A stretch of 64,000 nucleotides of DNA. Origin: Mangrovimicrobium sp048323675 (GTDB taxonomy: Bacteria > Pseudomonadota > Gammaproteobacteria > Pseudomonadales > Halieaceae). Each line of letters opens with the position of its first letter. Position 1 is the stretch's first letter. Location of the stretch: the NCBI RefSeq assembly GCF_048323675.1, contig NZ_JBLWFK010000003.1, positions 367,540 to 431,539 on the forward strand. Reading direction: 5' to 3'. The notes under the pieces are model-generated. The model was not told the origin of the DNA and made no database searches. It saw nothing but the letters and a program-made list of their open reading frames with translations. Shown in pieces: positions 16,901-27,060 of this stretch. Made by a program: the position numbers and the translations under genes.

Positions 16901-17034
16901 TCCGTATATCGCCAGCAGTACGCCGCAGGGCCTCTCGGCTTGCGGCGCTTCCCCTGTCGGTTAGCCGACCATTCCATTGCTTCGCTGCCGGGCGCTGCAT
17001 GTGTTGTCTTGCGTTAGTGGCAGTCTTTCGGTTG

Positions 17035-17050
17035 GCGGCCTTGAGGCCGC
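17035..17050. terminator. GC hairpin downstream of suhB
   Basis: GCGGCC-TTGA-GGCCGC forms a perfect 6-bp stem in the 200-nt convergent gap between suhB and the NADH dehydrogenase gene. There is no T-run after it on either strand, so it may slow polymerase or protect the mRNA 3' end rather than terminate alone. Confidence 0.3.
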
Positions 17051-17102
17051 TGCATTGCCGCCGGGCCGCCACCCGACCAGAGCACAGCCAAAAACACCAA
17101 GG

Positions 17103-18401
17103 CTAGTGCAACTTGAGGCGCGGCCGGATCACCTTGTTGATGCTGTCGCTCAACATGCACAGGCCGGTGCGGAACCAGCCGTGCAGCGCCACCTGGTGCA
17201 TGCGGTACAGCGAAACGTACATCACCCGGGCGATGCGCCCCTCGATTTTCATACTGCCGCTGGTCAGGTTGCCCATCAGGCTGCCGACGGTGGAATAGCG
17301 CGCCAGGTTGACCAGCGAGCCGTGGTCGACATAGCGGTAGTCCTGCAGTTCCTCGTCGCCGGCGATCTGCCGCAGGATGTTGCGATAGACATGGGTGGCC
17401 ATCTGGTGCGCGGACTGGGCGCGCGGCGGTACGCGCTGGCCATCGGGCATGGTGCAGGCGGCGCAGTCGCCGATGGCGTAGACGAAATCGTCCTCGCTGG
17501 CCTGCAGTGTGGCGCGGACCAGCCACTGGTTGATGCGGTTGGTTTCCAGGCCGGCCATGTTGGCGAAATGGTCCGGCACCTTCACCCCCGCGGCCCAGAC
17601 CAGCATGTCCGCCTCGATGACCTCGCCCTCGCGAGTCAGGAAGCGGCCGTGGTGGGCTTCGGCCACGGCGGTGTTGGTCATCACGTTCACCCCCAGTTGC
17701 ACCAGTTCCTGGTGCGCAGCCCCCGCAATGCGCTCGGGCAGGGCCGGCAGGATGCGCGGCCCCGCCTCGACCAGGCTGATCTGTAACTGTTCCGGCCGGA
17801 GGCCCTCCAGGCCGTAGGCTTTCATAGCGGTAAAGGTGTTGTGCAGCTCCGCCGAGAGCTCGACCCCGGTCGCCCCGCCGCCGACAATCGCGACGCGGTA
17901 GACCGCGCCGTCCTCATCCTCGGCGCGCCGGTTGAGGCGCAGCAGGTCGTTGAGCAGCTTGGCGTGAAAGCGTTCCGCCTGGGCCGGGGCATCGAGGAAG
18001 AAGGCGTTCTCGCGGACGCCGGGCGTGCCGAAGTCGTTGGTCACGCTGCCCAGGGCCAGCACCAGGATGTCGTAGTGCAGGGTCCGGCGCGGCAATACCT
18101 CGATGCCGTCCTCGTCCAGCAGGGGGGCCAGGGTAACGGTTTTCGCCGTGCGGTCGACCGAGTTGAGGCTGCCGATCTTGAAGCGGAAGTGGTGGTTGTA
18201 GGCGTGCGCGCGGTAACTCAGCGCGTCGACGCCGGAATCCAGGCTGCCGCTGGCGACTTCGTGCAGCAGGGGCTTCCAGAGATGGGTATTGTTGCGGTCG
18301 ACCAGGGTGATGGTTGCCCTCTTGCGACGCCCCAGCTTGCGACCCAGGCGGGTGGCCAGTTCAAGGCCTCCGGCACCGCCGCCGACAATCACTATGTCCA
18401 T
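17103..18401 (-). CDS. ndh: type II NADH dehydrogenase-like NAD(P)/FAD oxidoreductase
   Basis: This monotopic flavoenzyme would oxidise NADH and reduce quinone without pumping protons. The 432 residues have the FAD dinucleotide fold at the N terminus (DIVIVGGGAGGLELATRLG), the NADH-binding fold near 165-180 (RVAIVGGGATGVELSAEL), and the FAD motif YAIGDCAA near 310. Amphipathic C-terminal helices rich in Met and Arg probably bind the membrane. It resembles E. coli Ndh in length and order. It stands alone, convergent with suhB. Confidence 0.88.
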   Translation of the reverse strand: MDIVIVGGGAGGLELATRLGRKLGRRKRATITLVDRNNTHLWKPLLHEVASGSLDSGVDALSYRAHAYNHHFRFKIGSLNSVDRTAKTVTLAPLLDEDGIEVLPRRTLHYDILVLALGSVTNDFGTPGVRENAFFLDAPAQAERFHAKLLNDLLRLNRRAEDEDGAVYRVAIVGGGATGVELSAELHNTFTAMKAYGLEGLRPEQLQISLVEAGPRILPALPERIAGAAHQELVQLGVNVMTNTAVAEAHHGRFLTREGEVIEADMLVWAAGVKVPDHFANMAGLETNRINQWLVRATLQASEDDFVYAIGDCAACTMPDGQRVPPRAQSAHQMATHVYRNILRQIAGDEELQDYRYVDHGSLVNLARYSTVGSLMGNLTSGSMKIEGRIARVMYVSLYRMHQVALHGWFRTGLCMLSDSINKVIRPRLKLH

Positions 18402-18486
18402 GCCTATCTACCTGGCTTGTGGGGGAAGGCTGGCGAAACTCGCCAGCCAGGTTACAGGGTGGGCAGGGTAAATCCGACCCCTGCGA

Positions 18487-19401
18487 TCAGGGGGTGTCCT
18501 GCTCCAGGTCCGCGCCTTCCTTCACCGGAATCATCAGGTCTTCCTTGCTCACCTTCATCATCATCAGGATATTCGCCGCGACATAGATGGAGGAGTAGGT
18601 ACCGATGCCGACACCGACCAGCAGCGCCATGGCGAAGCCGTGGATCATTTCACCGCCAAAATAGGCCAGTGCGAGCAGCACGAAAATGGTTGTCAGCGAG
18701 GTCAGCAGGGTCCGCTCGAGGGTTTCGGTGAGCGAGAGGTTGATGATCTCCTCCGGGTTCATGGCCCGCACCTTGCGGAAGTTCTCCCGAATCCTGTCCG
18801 CCACCACAATCGTGTCGTTCAGCGAGTAACCGATCACCGCGAGTACCGCCGCCAGCACCGTCAGGTCAAACTCTGCCTGGGTGATGGAGAAAAAACCCAG
18901 CACGATGATGACGTCGTGGATCAGGGCCAGCACCGCACCTACCGCGAATTTGAACTGGAAGCGGAAGGCGATATAAAGCATGACCAGGCCGAGCGCGACC
19001 AGCATCGCCAACCCGCCCTGCTCGCGCAGTTCGTCACCCACCTGCGGACCGACAAACTCGATTCGGCGCAGTTCAACCTCGCCCTCGTAGTGAGCCTGCA
19101 GCTTTTCCAGCAGGCGTCCGCCCTCCTTGTCGGAGTAACCCTGGGGCAGGCGGATCAGGACGTCCTGGTCAGTACCGAAACTGACCACCACGGCGCCCTC
19201 GTAGCCCTCGGATTCCAGGGCTGAACGCACTGCACCGAGGTCGGCGCTATCGTCGTAGTGAATTTCCACCAGGGTGCCGCCGGTAAAATCCAGCCCCCAG
19301 TTCAGTTGTTTGGTCGCCAGGGAGAACAGCGAGCCCAGCAGCAGCACGACGGAAAACAGCGTGGCCAGCTTGCGCTGCCCCATGAAGTTGATCACTTTCA
19401 C
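18487..19401 (-). CDS. secF: protein translocase subunit SecF
   Basis: SecF works with SecD in the proton-driven late step of Sec export. The 304 residues contain the N-terminal transmembrane helix, the LDFTGGTLVEI motif of the first periplasmic domain and five C-terminal transmembrane segments including VIGYSLNDTIVVADRIREN. It overlaps the 3' end of secD by 4 nt. Confidence 0.97.
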   Translation of the reverse strand: MKVINFMGQRKLATLFSVVLLLGSLFSLATKQLNWGLDFTGGTLVEIHYDDSADLGAVRSALESEGYEGAVVVSFGTDQDVLIRLPQGYSDKEGGRLLEKLQAHYEGEVELRRIEFVGPQVGDELREQGGLAMLVALGLVMLYIAFRFQFKFAVGAVLALIHDVIIVLGFFSITQAEFDLTVLAAVLAVIGYSLNDTIVVADRIRENFRKVRAMNPEEIINLSLTETLERTLLTSLTTIFVLLALAYFGGEMIHGFAMALLVGVGIGTYSSIYVAANILMMMKVSKEDLMIPVKEGADLEQDTP

Positions 19402-21278
19402 GACAGGCGCCCTCCGATGGACAGTTTCTCGACACGGCGGCCACCGTAGATGAGGTTGATAATGGCGCGGCTGCCCATGATCGCGGTAAACATGGAGAAG
19501 ACGATGCCCAGGGAAAGCGTCACCGCGAAGCCTTTCACCGGACCGGTGCCGATGGCATAGAGAATCACCGCGACGATCAGGGTGGTGATGTTGGCGTCGA
19601 GAATGGTCGACAGGGCCTGCTCATAGCCGGAATGGATCGCCATCTGCGGCGATTTTCGCGCCCGTAGCTCCTCCCGTATTCGCGAGAAGATCAGCACGTT
19701 GGCGTCAACCGCCATGCCCACGGTCAGCACGATACCGGCAATGCCCGGCAGGGTCAGGGTGGCGCCGATGAGCGACATCGCCGCCAGCAGCAGGATCAGG
19801 TTGCCCGCCAGCGCGATCACTGCCGCGACACCGAACACCCGGTAGTAGACGATCATGAACACCACCACCATGGCGAGGCCGATCTGCACCGACTTGACAC
19901 CGAGACGGATGTTTTCCGCACCCAGCGACGGTCCCACTGTGCGCTCCTCGACGAAACTGATCGGCGCCGCCAGGGCGCCCGCGCGCAGCATCAGGGCCAG
20001 TTCCGAGGCCTCGATCGGACTGTCCAGGCCAGTGATCTGGAATTGGGCGCCGAGGGCGGACTGGATGGTGGGCGCAGTCAGCAGCTTTTTCTCGTCGTAG
20101 GGAATCTTGACCGCGATTTCCGAGCCGTCGGCCTGCTGCTCGTAGCGGGTGCGGTACTTGCGCTCGATGAACAGCACACCCATGCGCCGCTTGATATTGT
20201 TGCGGGTGGCGCGGGACATCATGGTGCCGCCCTCGCTGTCGAGGTAGATCATGACGTTGGGCCGGCCATTCTGGTCGAAGCTGGCCTGGGCGTTCGCCAC
20301 CCGCTCACCGGTGATAATGACATCGCGCTCCAGCCACTCGCTCATACCGGCGCGGTCGGGGCTGCGGTAGTCGAAGCGCTGCTTTTCGGACTCGGAAGCA
20401 TCGAGGCTCGCCACCAGGCGGAATTCGAGGTTCGCCACCTTGCCGAGAATCCGCTTCGCCTCCGCCGTGTCCTGGATACCGGCCAGTTCGACCACGATGC
20501 GGTTGGCGCCCTGGCGCTGTACCAGGGGTTCGGAGACGCCCAGTTCATTGACCCGGTTGCGCAGGGTGGTCAGGTTCTGGCTCACCGCGTACTCGGCGAT
20601 CTCCTTGCGGGTCGCCTCGGACATGGCGGCGTAGATCTTCCAGGTATCGCCGCTCTCCTCGCGGTCGAGCACCAGTTCCGGGTGGGCATCGGCAATGGCG
20701 GCGCGGGCCTGCTCACGCAGGTCCTCGGTGCGGAAACGCCCCTCCAGGCGGCCCTGGTCGTCGAGGCCGACGAAACCGCGAACCCGCGCCTCGCGCAGGG
20801 CCTTCTTGGTGGAATTGACGTAGAACTCCATACGCCGCTCGATGGCCGCGTCGACGTCCACCTCGAGCATGAAATGCACGCCGCCGCGCAAATCCAGGCC
20901 GAGGCGCATGGGCTGCGCGCCGATATCCCGGAGCCACTGGGGGGTGGTCGGCGCCAGGTTCAGGGCCACGATGAAGCCATCACCCAGCGCCCGCGAGACT
21001 CGCGCCTGCGCCTGCAACTGCTTGTCGGCATCGCGCAGGCGAACCAGCGCGGTGCGCCCCCGTTCATCAATGGTCTCACCGAAATATTCGATGCCGGCGG
21101 TGTCGAGCGCCCCGAGCGCCCGGTCGAGAATAGCCTGGTCTACCCCTTGGGCGCTGCTTTCGCCCGTAATCTGCAGTGCCGGGTCGGGTTCATAGATGTT
21201 GGGCGCGGCGTAGAGAATACCGAAGACCAGTACAAACAGTACCAGCAGGTATTTCCACAGGGGGTACTTGTTCAGCAT
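19398..21278 (-). CDS. secD: protein translocase subunit SecD
   Basis: SecD is the large RND-like partner of SecF. The 626 residues show the N-terminal helix (WKYLLVLFVLVFGILYAAP), the LGLDLRGGVHFMLEVD motif, a large periplasmic domain and C-terminal helices with VGMAVDANVLIFSRIREELR. Size is normal. yajC and tgt, which commonly precede secD, are not in the window; the next gene upstream is purL. Confidence 0.97.
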   Translation of the reverse strand: MLNKYPLWKYLLVLFVLVFGILYAAPNIYEPDPALQITGESSAQGVDQAILDRALGALDTAGIEYFGETIDERGRTALVRLRDADKQLQAQARVSRALGDGFIVALNLAPTTPQWLRDIGAQPMRLGLDLRGGVHFMLEVDVDAAIERRMEFYVNSTKKALREARVRGFVGLDDQGRLEGRFRTEDLREQARAAIADAHPELVLDREESGDTWKIYAAMSEATRKEIAEYAVSQNLTTLRNRVNELGVSEPLVQRQGANRIVVELAGIQDTAEAKRILGKVANLEFRLVASLDASESEKQRFDYRSPDRAGMSEWLERDVIITGERVANAQASFDQNGRPNVMIYLDSEGGTMMSRATRNNIKRRMGVLFIERKYRTRYEQQADGSEIAVKIPYDEKKLLTAPTIQSALGAQFQITGLDSPIEASELALMLRAGALAAPISFVEERTVGPSLGAENIRLGVKSVQIGLAMVVVFMIVYYRVFGVAAVIALAGNLILLLAAMSLIGATLTLPGIAGIVLTVGMAVDANVLIFSRIREELRARKSPQMAIHSGYEQALSTILDANITTLIVAVILYAIGTGPVKGFAVTLSLGIVFSMFTAIMGSRAIINLIYGGRRVEKLSIGGRLS

Positions 21279-21361
21279 GTAGCGTGCTCACGGTTGTGCC
21301 GGGGCTGCGCCCGGGGCGAAAAAAATGGCGACATTATTCAGTAATCGACCCTGTGCCACAA

Positions 21362-21397
21362 GGCCGCATCCGGAGGTCAATGGGGACGGATGCGGCC
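21362..21397 (-). terminator. strong hairpin after purL
   Basis: GGCCGCATCCG and CGGATGCGGCC form a perfect 11-bp stem around a 14-nt loop between purL and secD. The T-run on the minus strand is short (TTG), so this is a probable but imperfect intrinsic terminator. Confidence 0.5.
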
Positions 21398-21419
21398 GGT
21401 TTCAAGGGAAGGGAGGTTT

Positions 21420-24400
21420 TTAGCCAAGCCAGCGCCGGGCGTTGCGGAACAGGCGCATCCAGCCGCCGTCCTCGGGCCAGTCCGCGGGCGCCCAGGAGTA
21501 CTGCACCGTGCGGAACACCCGTTCCGGGTGCGGCATCATGATAGTGGCGCGTCCATCGCTGCTGGTCAGGCCGGAGATGCCGGCCGGCGAGCCGTTGGGG
21601 TTGGCCGGGTAGCTTTCGGCCACGCCCAGGTCGTTGTCGATATAGCGCAGGGCCACGGCGCCGGCGGCTTCACACTCGGCGCGGGCCGCCTCGCTGGCAA
21701 ACTCCGCCCGGCCCTCGCCGTGGGCCACCGCGATCGGCAGGTGGGAACCCGCCATGCCGTCGAGCAGGATGGACGCACTGCGCTCCACCCGCACCAGCGC
21801 CAGGCGCGCCTCGAACTGCTCCGAGCGGTTGCGCACGAAGCGCGGCCAGTGCCCGGCGCCGGGAATCAGGTCCTTCAGCGTGGACACCATCTGGCAACCG
21901 TTACACACGCCGAGGGTAAAGCTGTCGTCGCGGTGGAAGAAGGCCGCGAACTGCTCGCGCAGGGCGGCGTTGAAGCGCACGCTCTTGGCCCAGCCCTCGC
22001 CGGCCCCCAGCACGTCGCCATAGGAGAACCCGCCACAGGCCACCAGGCCCTTGAAATCCGCCAGGTCATGGCGGCCCGCCAGCAGGTCGCTCATGTGGAC
22101 ATCCACTGCGGAGAATCCGGCGCGGTGGAAGGCCGCCGCCATTTCCACGTGGCCGTTGACGCCCTGCTCGCGCAACACCGCCAGGCGGGGGCGGACACCG
22201 GTGTTGATATAGGGAGCGGCGACATCCTCGGCGGGATCGAAAGCCAGGCTCGCCGACAGACCCGGGGCCTGTGCCGAGATGCGCTCGTATTCTTCCCGCG
22301 CGCAATCCGGGTTGTCGCGCAGGGACTGGATTTCATAGCTGGTGCGGGCCCACAGGCGCTGCAGGCGAGCCCGGGAGTCGTTCAGCAGTTCGCCGCTGGC
22401 GTCGCGCAGGACCACGCCATCCCCGGCCACCGGGCGACCGATATCGTGCAGGCAGTCCGCGAGGCCGAGGGCCTGCGCGCGCTCCAGCAACGCAGGCACA
22501 TCCGCGCTCGCCACCTGCAACACCGCGCCGATTTCCTCGGCAAACAGTGCCGCCAGGGGCTCTGCCTGCAGGGAGGAGAGATCGATCTCGAGGCCGCAGT
22601 GACCCGCGAAAGCCATCTCCACCAGGGTGGTGAAGAGGCCGCCATCGGAGCGGTCGTGGTAGGCCAGCAGGCGGCCCGCCTGCAACTGCTCCTGAACCAG
22701 TTTGAACAGCGCCAGCAGGTCCGGGGCCGAGGTGATGTCGGGCACCGTGTCGCCGAGTTGCCCGCAGCTCTGTGCCAGCGCCGAGCCGCCGAGCCGATTG
22801 GCGCCGCGGCCAAGGTCGACCAGCAGCAGCCGGGAGTCGACGTCCGGGAGCAACTGCGGCGTCACCGACAGGCGGGCGTCGGTCACTGGTGAGAATGCAG
22901 ACACGATCAGCGAGACCGGCGCCGTCACCGCCTTGTCATCGCCGCCGTCGCGCCAGGTGGTGCGCATGGACATGGAGTCCTTGCCCACCGGAATGGTAAT
23001 GCCCAGCGCGGGACAGAATTCCATCCCCACCGCCTTGACCGTCTCGTAGAGGGCCGCATCCTCGTTGCCATAACCCGCGGCGCACATCCAGTTGGCGGAG
23101 AGCTTGATATCGCGGATGTCGGCGATGCTGGCGGCGGCGATATTGGTGATCGATTCCGCGACCGCCATGCGCCCGGAGGCGGGGCCGTCGACCAGCGCCA
23201 GCGGCGTGCGCTCGCCCATGGCCATGGCCTCACCGGCAAAGGAATCGTAGGAGACCGTGGTCACCGCGCAGTCCGCCACCGGGACCTGCCAGGGACCGAC
23301 CATCTGGTCCCGCGCCACCATGCCGGTCACCGTGCGGTCGCCGATAGTGATCAGGAAGTTTTTGCTCGCCACCGCCGGCAACTGCAGGACCCGTTCCGCC
23401 GCCGCGGCGACATCCAGCGACAGGGCCAGCGGACGCAATGTTACCGGCTGGCGATTCACCACGCGGTGCATGCGCGGGGGCTTGCCGAACAGCACCGACA
23501 TCGGCAGGTCCACCGGGGCGTTGCCGAAGTGGCTGTCGCTGAGGGACAGGTGCAACTCCTCGGTAGCCTCGCCGACCACCGCATAGGGACAGCGCTCGCG
23601 CTCACAGATGGCCTCGAAGGTCGCCAGGTTTTCCGGCTCGACCGCCAGCACATAGCGCTCCTGGGATTCGTTGCACCAGATTTCCAGCGGCGACATGCCG
23701 GGCTCGTCATTGGGCACATCGCGCAGGGCGAAACGGCCGCCGCGGCCGCCGTCCTTCACCAGTTCGGGCAGGGCATTGGACAGGCCGCCGGCGCCGACAT
23801 CGTGGATGAAGGCAATCGGGTTGGCCGCACCCAGCTGCCAGCAGCGGTCGATAACTTCCTGGCAGCGGCGCTCGATTTCCGGGTTCTGGCGCTGCACCGA
23901 GGCGAAGTCCAGGTCCTCGGCGCTCTCCCCGCTGGCCATCGACGAGGCGGCGCCGCCGCCGAGTCCGATCAGCATGCTGGGGCCGCCGAGGACGATCAGT
24001 TTGGCGCCGGCACGGTACTCGCCCTTGTCGACATGTTCCTCGCGGATATTGCCATAGCCGCCGGCGATCATGATCGGCTTGTGATAGCCGCGCACTTCGT
24101 CCCCCGCCACGCCGGGCGCGGTGAGCTCGAAGCTGCGGAAATAGCCGCACAGATTGGGACGGCCGTATTCGTTGTTGAACGCGGCGCCGCCGATGGGCCC
24201 CTCGATCATGATATCCAGCGCGGAGACGATACGCGCAGGCTTGCCGTAGTCACTCTCCCAGGGGTGGGTGTAGCCCGGGATCTGCAGGTTGGAGACCGAG
24301 AAACCGGTCAAGCCGACCTTGGGCTTGGACCCCCGCCCCACCGCGCCCTCGTCGCGAATCTCGCCGCCCGAGCCGGTGCCGGCACCGGGGAAGGGCGCGA

Positions 24401-25316
24401 TCGCGGTGGGATGGTTGTGGGTCTCCACCTTCATCAGCAGGTGGATATTCTCGCGGGAAAAACCGTACTCGCCCGATGCGGGGTCGGGGTAGAAACGGCC
24501 CGCCTCATGACCGACCACCACCGCAGCGTTGTCGGAATAGGCCGACAGCACATTCTCGCCGCCGCACTGGTAGGTATTGCGGATCATGCCGAACAGGGAG
24601 TGCTCGCGATCCTCGCCGTCGATGGTCCAGGTGGCGTTGAAAATCTTGTGCCGGCAGTGCTCGGAGTTGGCCTGGGCGAACATCATCAGTTCGACGTCGC
24701 TGGGATTGCGGCCGAGCCCGGTGAAGCTCGCCACCAGGTAGTCGATTTCATCCTCGGCCAGGGCCAGGCCCAGGTCGCCATTGGCCTGCACCAGCGCCTC
24801 GCGGCCGCCGGAGAGTATATCGACGCTGCCCATCGGCGCGGGCTCCGCGCTCTGGAACAGCGCCGCGGCCGCCTCCAGGGTGTCGAACACGGTTTCGGTC
24901 ATCCGGTCGTGGAGCTGGGCGAGGACCTGCCGCCGCCCTGCAGCATCGAGTTCCGCCGGGACCACGAGCTGGTAGGCGATGCCGCGCTCGATCCTGTGCA
25001 CCGCAGCCAGGCCGCAATTGTGGGCTATATCGGATGCCTTGCTCGACCAGGGGGATATCGTTCCCGGGCGCGGCACCACCAGTGCCAGCAGCGGCGATTG
25101 CCCGGTTGCCGCGTCGGCGGGGGGGTAGCTGGGACCGTATTCCAGCAGCTGCCGGAGCACTTCCTCTTCCTGTGCAGCGAGAGGCCGCTCGAGGTCGGCA
25201 AAATGCACAAACTCTGCGCGCAGGAGGCGAACGCCGGGATCAATGGCCGCGAGATTGTCCGCGAGCTTGTTCAGGCGAAAGGGCGAGAGCGCCGCAGCGC
25301 CATGCAGGATCAGCAT
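21420..25316 (-). CDS. purL: phosphoribosylformylglycinamidine synthase (large PurL)
   Basis: This enzyme makes FGAM from FGAR, glutamine and ATP in purine synthesis. The 1298-residue single-chain form is typical of gammaproteobacteria. It has an N-terminal PurS-like region, two AIRS-like ATP-binding halves (for example RFYPDPASGEYGFSRENIHL and FIHDVGAGGLSNALPELVKD), and a C-terminal glutaminase domain. The glutaminase nucleophile is in LGVCNGCQMVS and the last His-Pro-Glu in MMPHPERVFR. It is monocistronic by context, with its own promoter upstream and a hairpin downstream. Confidence 0.98.
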   Translation of the reverse strand: MLILHGAAALSPFRLNKLADNLAAIDPGVRLLRAEFVHFADLERPLAAQEEEVLRQLLEYGPSYPPADAATGQSPLLALVVPRPGTISPWSSKASDIAHNCGLAAVHRIERGIAYQLVVPAELDAAGRRQVLAQLHDRMTETVFDTLEAAAALFQSAEPAPMGSVDILSGGREALVQANGDLGLALAEDEIDYLVASFTGLGRNPSDVELMMFAQANSEHCRHKIFNATWTIDGEDREHSLFGMIRNTYQCGGENVLSAYSDNAAVVVGHEAGRFYPDPASGEYGFSRENIHLLMKVETHNHPTAIAPFPGAGTGSGGEIRDEGAVGRGSKPKVGLTGFSVSNLQIPGYTHPWESDYGKPARIVSALDIMIEGPIGGAAFNNEYGRPNLCGYFRSFELTAPGVAGDEVRGYHKPIMIAGGYGNIREEHVDKGEYRAGAKLIVLGGPSMLIGLGGGAASSMASGESAEDLDFASVQRQNPEIERRCQEVIDRCWQLGAANPIAFIHDVGAGGLSNALPELVKDGGRGGRFALRDVPNDEPGMSPLEIWCNESQERYVLAVEPENLATFEAICERERCPYAVVGEATEELHLSLSDSHFGNAPVDLPMSVLFGKPPRMHRVVNRQPVTLRPLALSLDVAAAAERVLQLPAVASKNFLITIGDRTVTGMVARDQMVGPWQVPVADCAVTTVSYDSFAGEAMAMGERTPLALVDGPASGRMAVAESITNIAAASIADIRDIKLSANWMCAAGYGNEDAALYETVKAVGMEFCPALGITIPVGKDSMSMRTTWRDGGDDKAVTAPVSLIVSAFSPVTDARLSVTPQLLPDVDSRLLLVDLGRGANRLGGSALAQSCGQLGDTVPDITSAPDLLALFKLVQEQLQAGRLLAYHDRSDGGLFTTLVEMAFAGHCGLEIDLSSLQAEPLAALFAEEIGAVLQVASADVPALLERAQALGLADCLHDIGRPVAGDGVVLRDASGELLNDSRARLQRLWARTSYEIQSLRDNPDCAREEYERISAQAPGLSASLAFDPAEDVAAPYINTGVRPRLAVLREQGVNGHVEMAAAFHRAGFSAVDVHMSDLLAGRHDLADFKGLVACGGFSYGDVLGAGEGWAKSVRFNAALREQFAAFFHRDDSFTLGVCNGCQMVSTLKDLIPGAGHWPRFVRNRSEQFEARLALVRVERSASILLDGMAGSHLPIAVAHGEGRAEFASEAARAECEAAGAVALRYIDNDLGVAESYPANPNGSPAGISGLTSSDGRATIMMPHPERVFRTVQYSWAPADWPEDGGWMRLFRNARRWLG

Positions 25317-25357
25317 GCTGGGGAGTGGCTCCGGAGGGGTAGCTGAAAGAGGCGGCC

Positions 25358-25386
25358 ATTGTACTGCATCGTCCCCTTCGGGTTAA
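25358..25386 (-). promoter_or_regulatory. purL promoter
   Basis: On the minus strand TTAACC (25381-25386) and TACAAT (25358-25363) are separated by 17 nt and lie about 40 nt before the purL start. Each matches four or five of six consensus positions. Confidence 0.45.
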
Positions 25387-25534
25387 CCGCGCGAAGCGGC
25401 CTGATCCCGGTGATATTTAACGCCCCCGCGGCCCCCACCGGGCGCACCGGCCAGCCGCAGGAAAACCGGACCCGGCTGGCAGTTTCGGCGAATAAAGCTT
25501 GTGTCGCGGCAGGGGACTGCCGAAAAATAGCCCC

Positions 25535-26962
25535 ATGCACACCCGAATCCTGACACTGGTGGCTTTGCTGGCAGTGGCCGTGAGCGGCTGCGCCAGGCGC
25601 GACAGCCTGGACCAGATACTGGAGCGCGGCGAATTGCGCGTCGTCAGCCGCAACAGCCCGACCACCTGGTATACCGACAAGTCCGGCGCCACCGGCTTCG
25701 AATACGCGCTGGCCAGCGAATTCGCCGCCAGCCTCGGCGTCGAGCTGGTCATGGTGCCCGCCTACAGCATCCCCGACATCTTCCAGCGTCTGGATCGCGA
25801 CGACGCCGACCTGGCCGCCGCCGGCCTCAGCCTGGCGGACCATCGCGCCGTGCATTTCCCCCACAGCGTCAGCTACGCCGCGGACCAGCCCCAGGTCGTC
25901 TACGTCTCCGGTACCTTCCGCCCCCGCAAGGCGGAAGCCATGACCGGCATGTCACTGGTGACGCTCGCCGGCGCCGTCAACAACCAGTACCTCGAGACCC
26001 TGCGCGCCGAGCAGATACCGGAGCTGCAATGGCGCGAGGTAAACGCCCCGGATGCCATGGAACTGCTCGACATGGTGAACTTTGGCAAGGCCCAGCTGGC
26101 CGCAGTCAACGCCAGTGAATTCAATGTCCAGAAGGGTCTCTACCCCCGCCTCAAGGTCGCCTTCGACCTGGGCCCGCCGAGCGAACTGGTCTGGTACCTG
26201 CAGCCGCGCGGCGACCAGCAGCGCCTGCAGCAGCGGATCGACGAATTCCTCACCGCCAGACTCGAGGCCGGGGAAATCAGCGCGCTGCGCAAGCAGGAAT
26301 TCAGCCAGGGCCAGAACGTGGCGAGCATCAGCTCCCGCCGCTTCAGCCGCAAAATGCGCGATACCCTCCCCGACTACCAGGAACTGATTCGCAAGGTGGC
26401 CGCTGAATACATGATGGACTGGACCCTGCTGGCCGCCATCGCCTACCAGGAATCCCACTGGGACCCGCACGCGGAATCCCCTACCGGGGTCCGCGGCATG
26501 ATGATGCTTACGGCCCCCACCGCGGAGGAACTGGGCGTCAGGGACCGCCTCGATGCGGCGGAGAGCCTGCGCGGCGGCGCCCGCTACCTGAACATCCTCA
26601 AGCGCCGTCTGCCGGCGCGCATCAGGGAGCCCGACCGCACCTTCCTGGCGCTGGCCGCCTACAACATCGGCCGCGCCCACCTGGAGGACGCCCGGGTACT
26701 CACCCAGCGCCAGGGCGGCAACCCGGACCTGTGGAACGATGTCATGCTGCGGCTGCCCCTGCTGGAGAGCAGCAAGTATTACAACGATCTCAAATACGGT
26801 TATGCGCGGGGCCAGGAAGCGGCCACCTACGTGCGCAACATCCGCCACTACCGCAGCATTCTCGAGTGGCAGGACATCGCCAGCAACCGGCTGGTACCAC
26901 CGGTCCAGGTGAGCGAGTACCTGCCGGAGGTATTGCGCGGCACGGCGTTGCGTTCTCTCTAG
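25535..26962 (+). CDS. mltF: membrane-bound lytic murein transglycosylase F
   Basis: MltF cleaves peptidoglycan glycan strands, forming 1,6-anhydroMurNAc ends. I use ATG 25535, giving a signal ending in a possible lipobox (LAVAVSGCA); the open frame begins 12 codons earlier without signal character. Residues about 30-260 form a type 3 solute-binding-like domain (GELRVVSRNSPTTWY). The C-terminal SLT domain has the catalytic Glu in IAYQESHWDPHAESPTG and the YNIGRAHLEDA segment. About 475 residues, usual length. It is divergent from purL, a conserved neighbour pair. Confidence 0.94.
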   Translation: MHTRILTLVALLAVAVSGCARRDSLDQILERGELRVVSRNSPTTWYTDKSGATGFEYALASEFAASLGVELVMVPAYSIPDIFQRLDRDDADLAAAGLSLADHRAVHFPHSVSYAADQPQVVYVSGTFRPRKAEAMTGMSLVTLAGAVNNQYLETLRAEQIPELQWREVNAPDAMELLDMVNFGKAQLAAVNASEFNVQKGLYPRLKVAFDLGPPSELVWYLQPRGDQQRLQQRIDEFLTARLEAGEISALRKQEFSQGQNVASISSRRFSRKMRDTLPDYQELIRKVAAEYMMDWTLLAAIAYQESHWDPHAESPTGVRGMMMLTAPTAEELGVRDRLDAAESLRGGARYLNILKRRLPARIREPDRTFLALAAYNIGRAHLEDARVLTQRQGGNPDLWNDVMLRLPLLESSKYYNDLKYGYARGQEAATYVRNIRHYRSILEWQDIASNRLVPPVQVSEYLPEVLRGTALRSL

Positions 26963-26999
26963 TCGCGGTGACGAGATAATTGTTTCAGAGGTGCGCGTG

Positions 27000-27015
27000 G
27001 CGGCCTGACGGCCGC
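27000..27015. terminator. GC hairpin between mltF and tadA
   Basis: GCGGCC-TGAC-GGCCGC is a perfect 6-bp stem with a 4-nt loop in the short convergent gap. It has the same stem as the hairpin downstream of suhB. There is no T-run, so efficiency is uncertain. Confidence 0.35.
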
Positions 27016-27060
27016 AGGAAATGGAGTAAAACCGATGTCCCGGCCCGCGGATCAGCCCCA

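Noticed and set aside
16901..17102. tRNA or small RNA gene between suhB and ndh
   Set aside because: Only a simple GCGGCC hairpin is visible; no cloverleaf or CCA-end pattern could be found.
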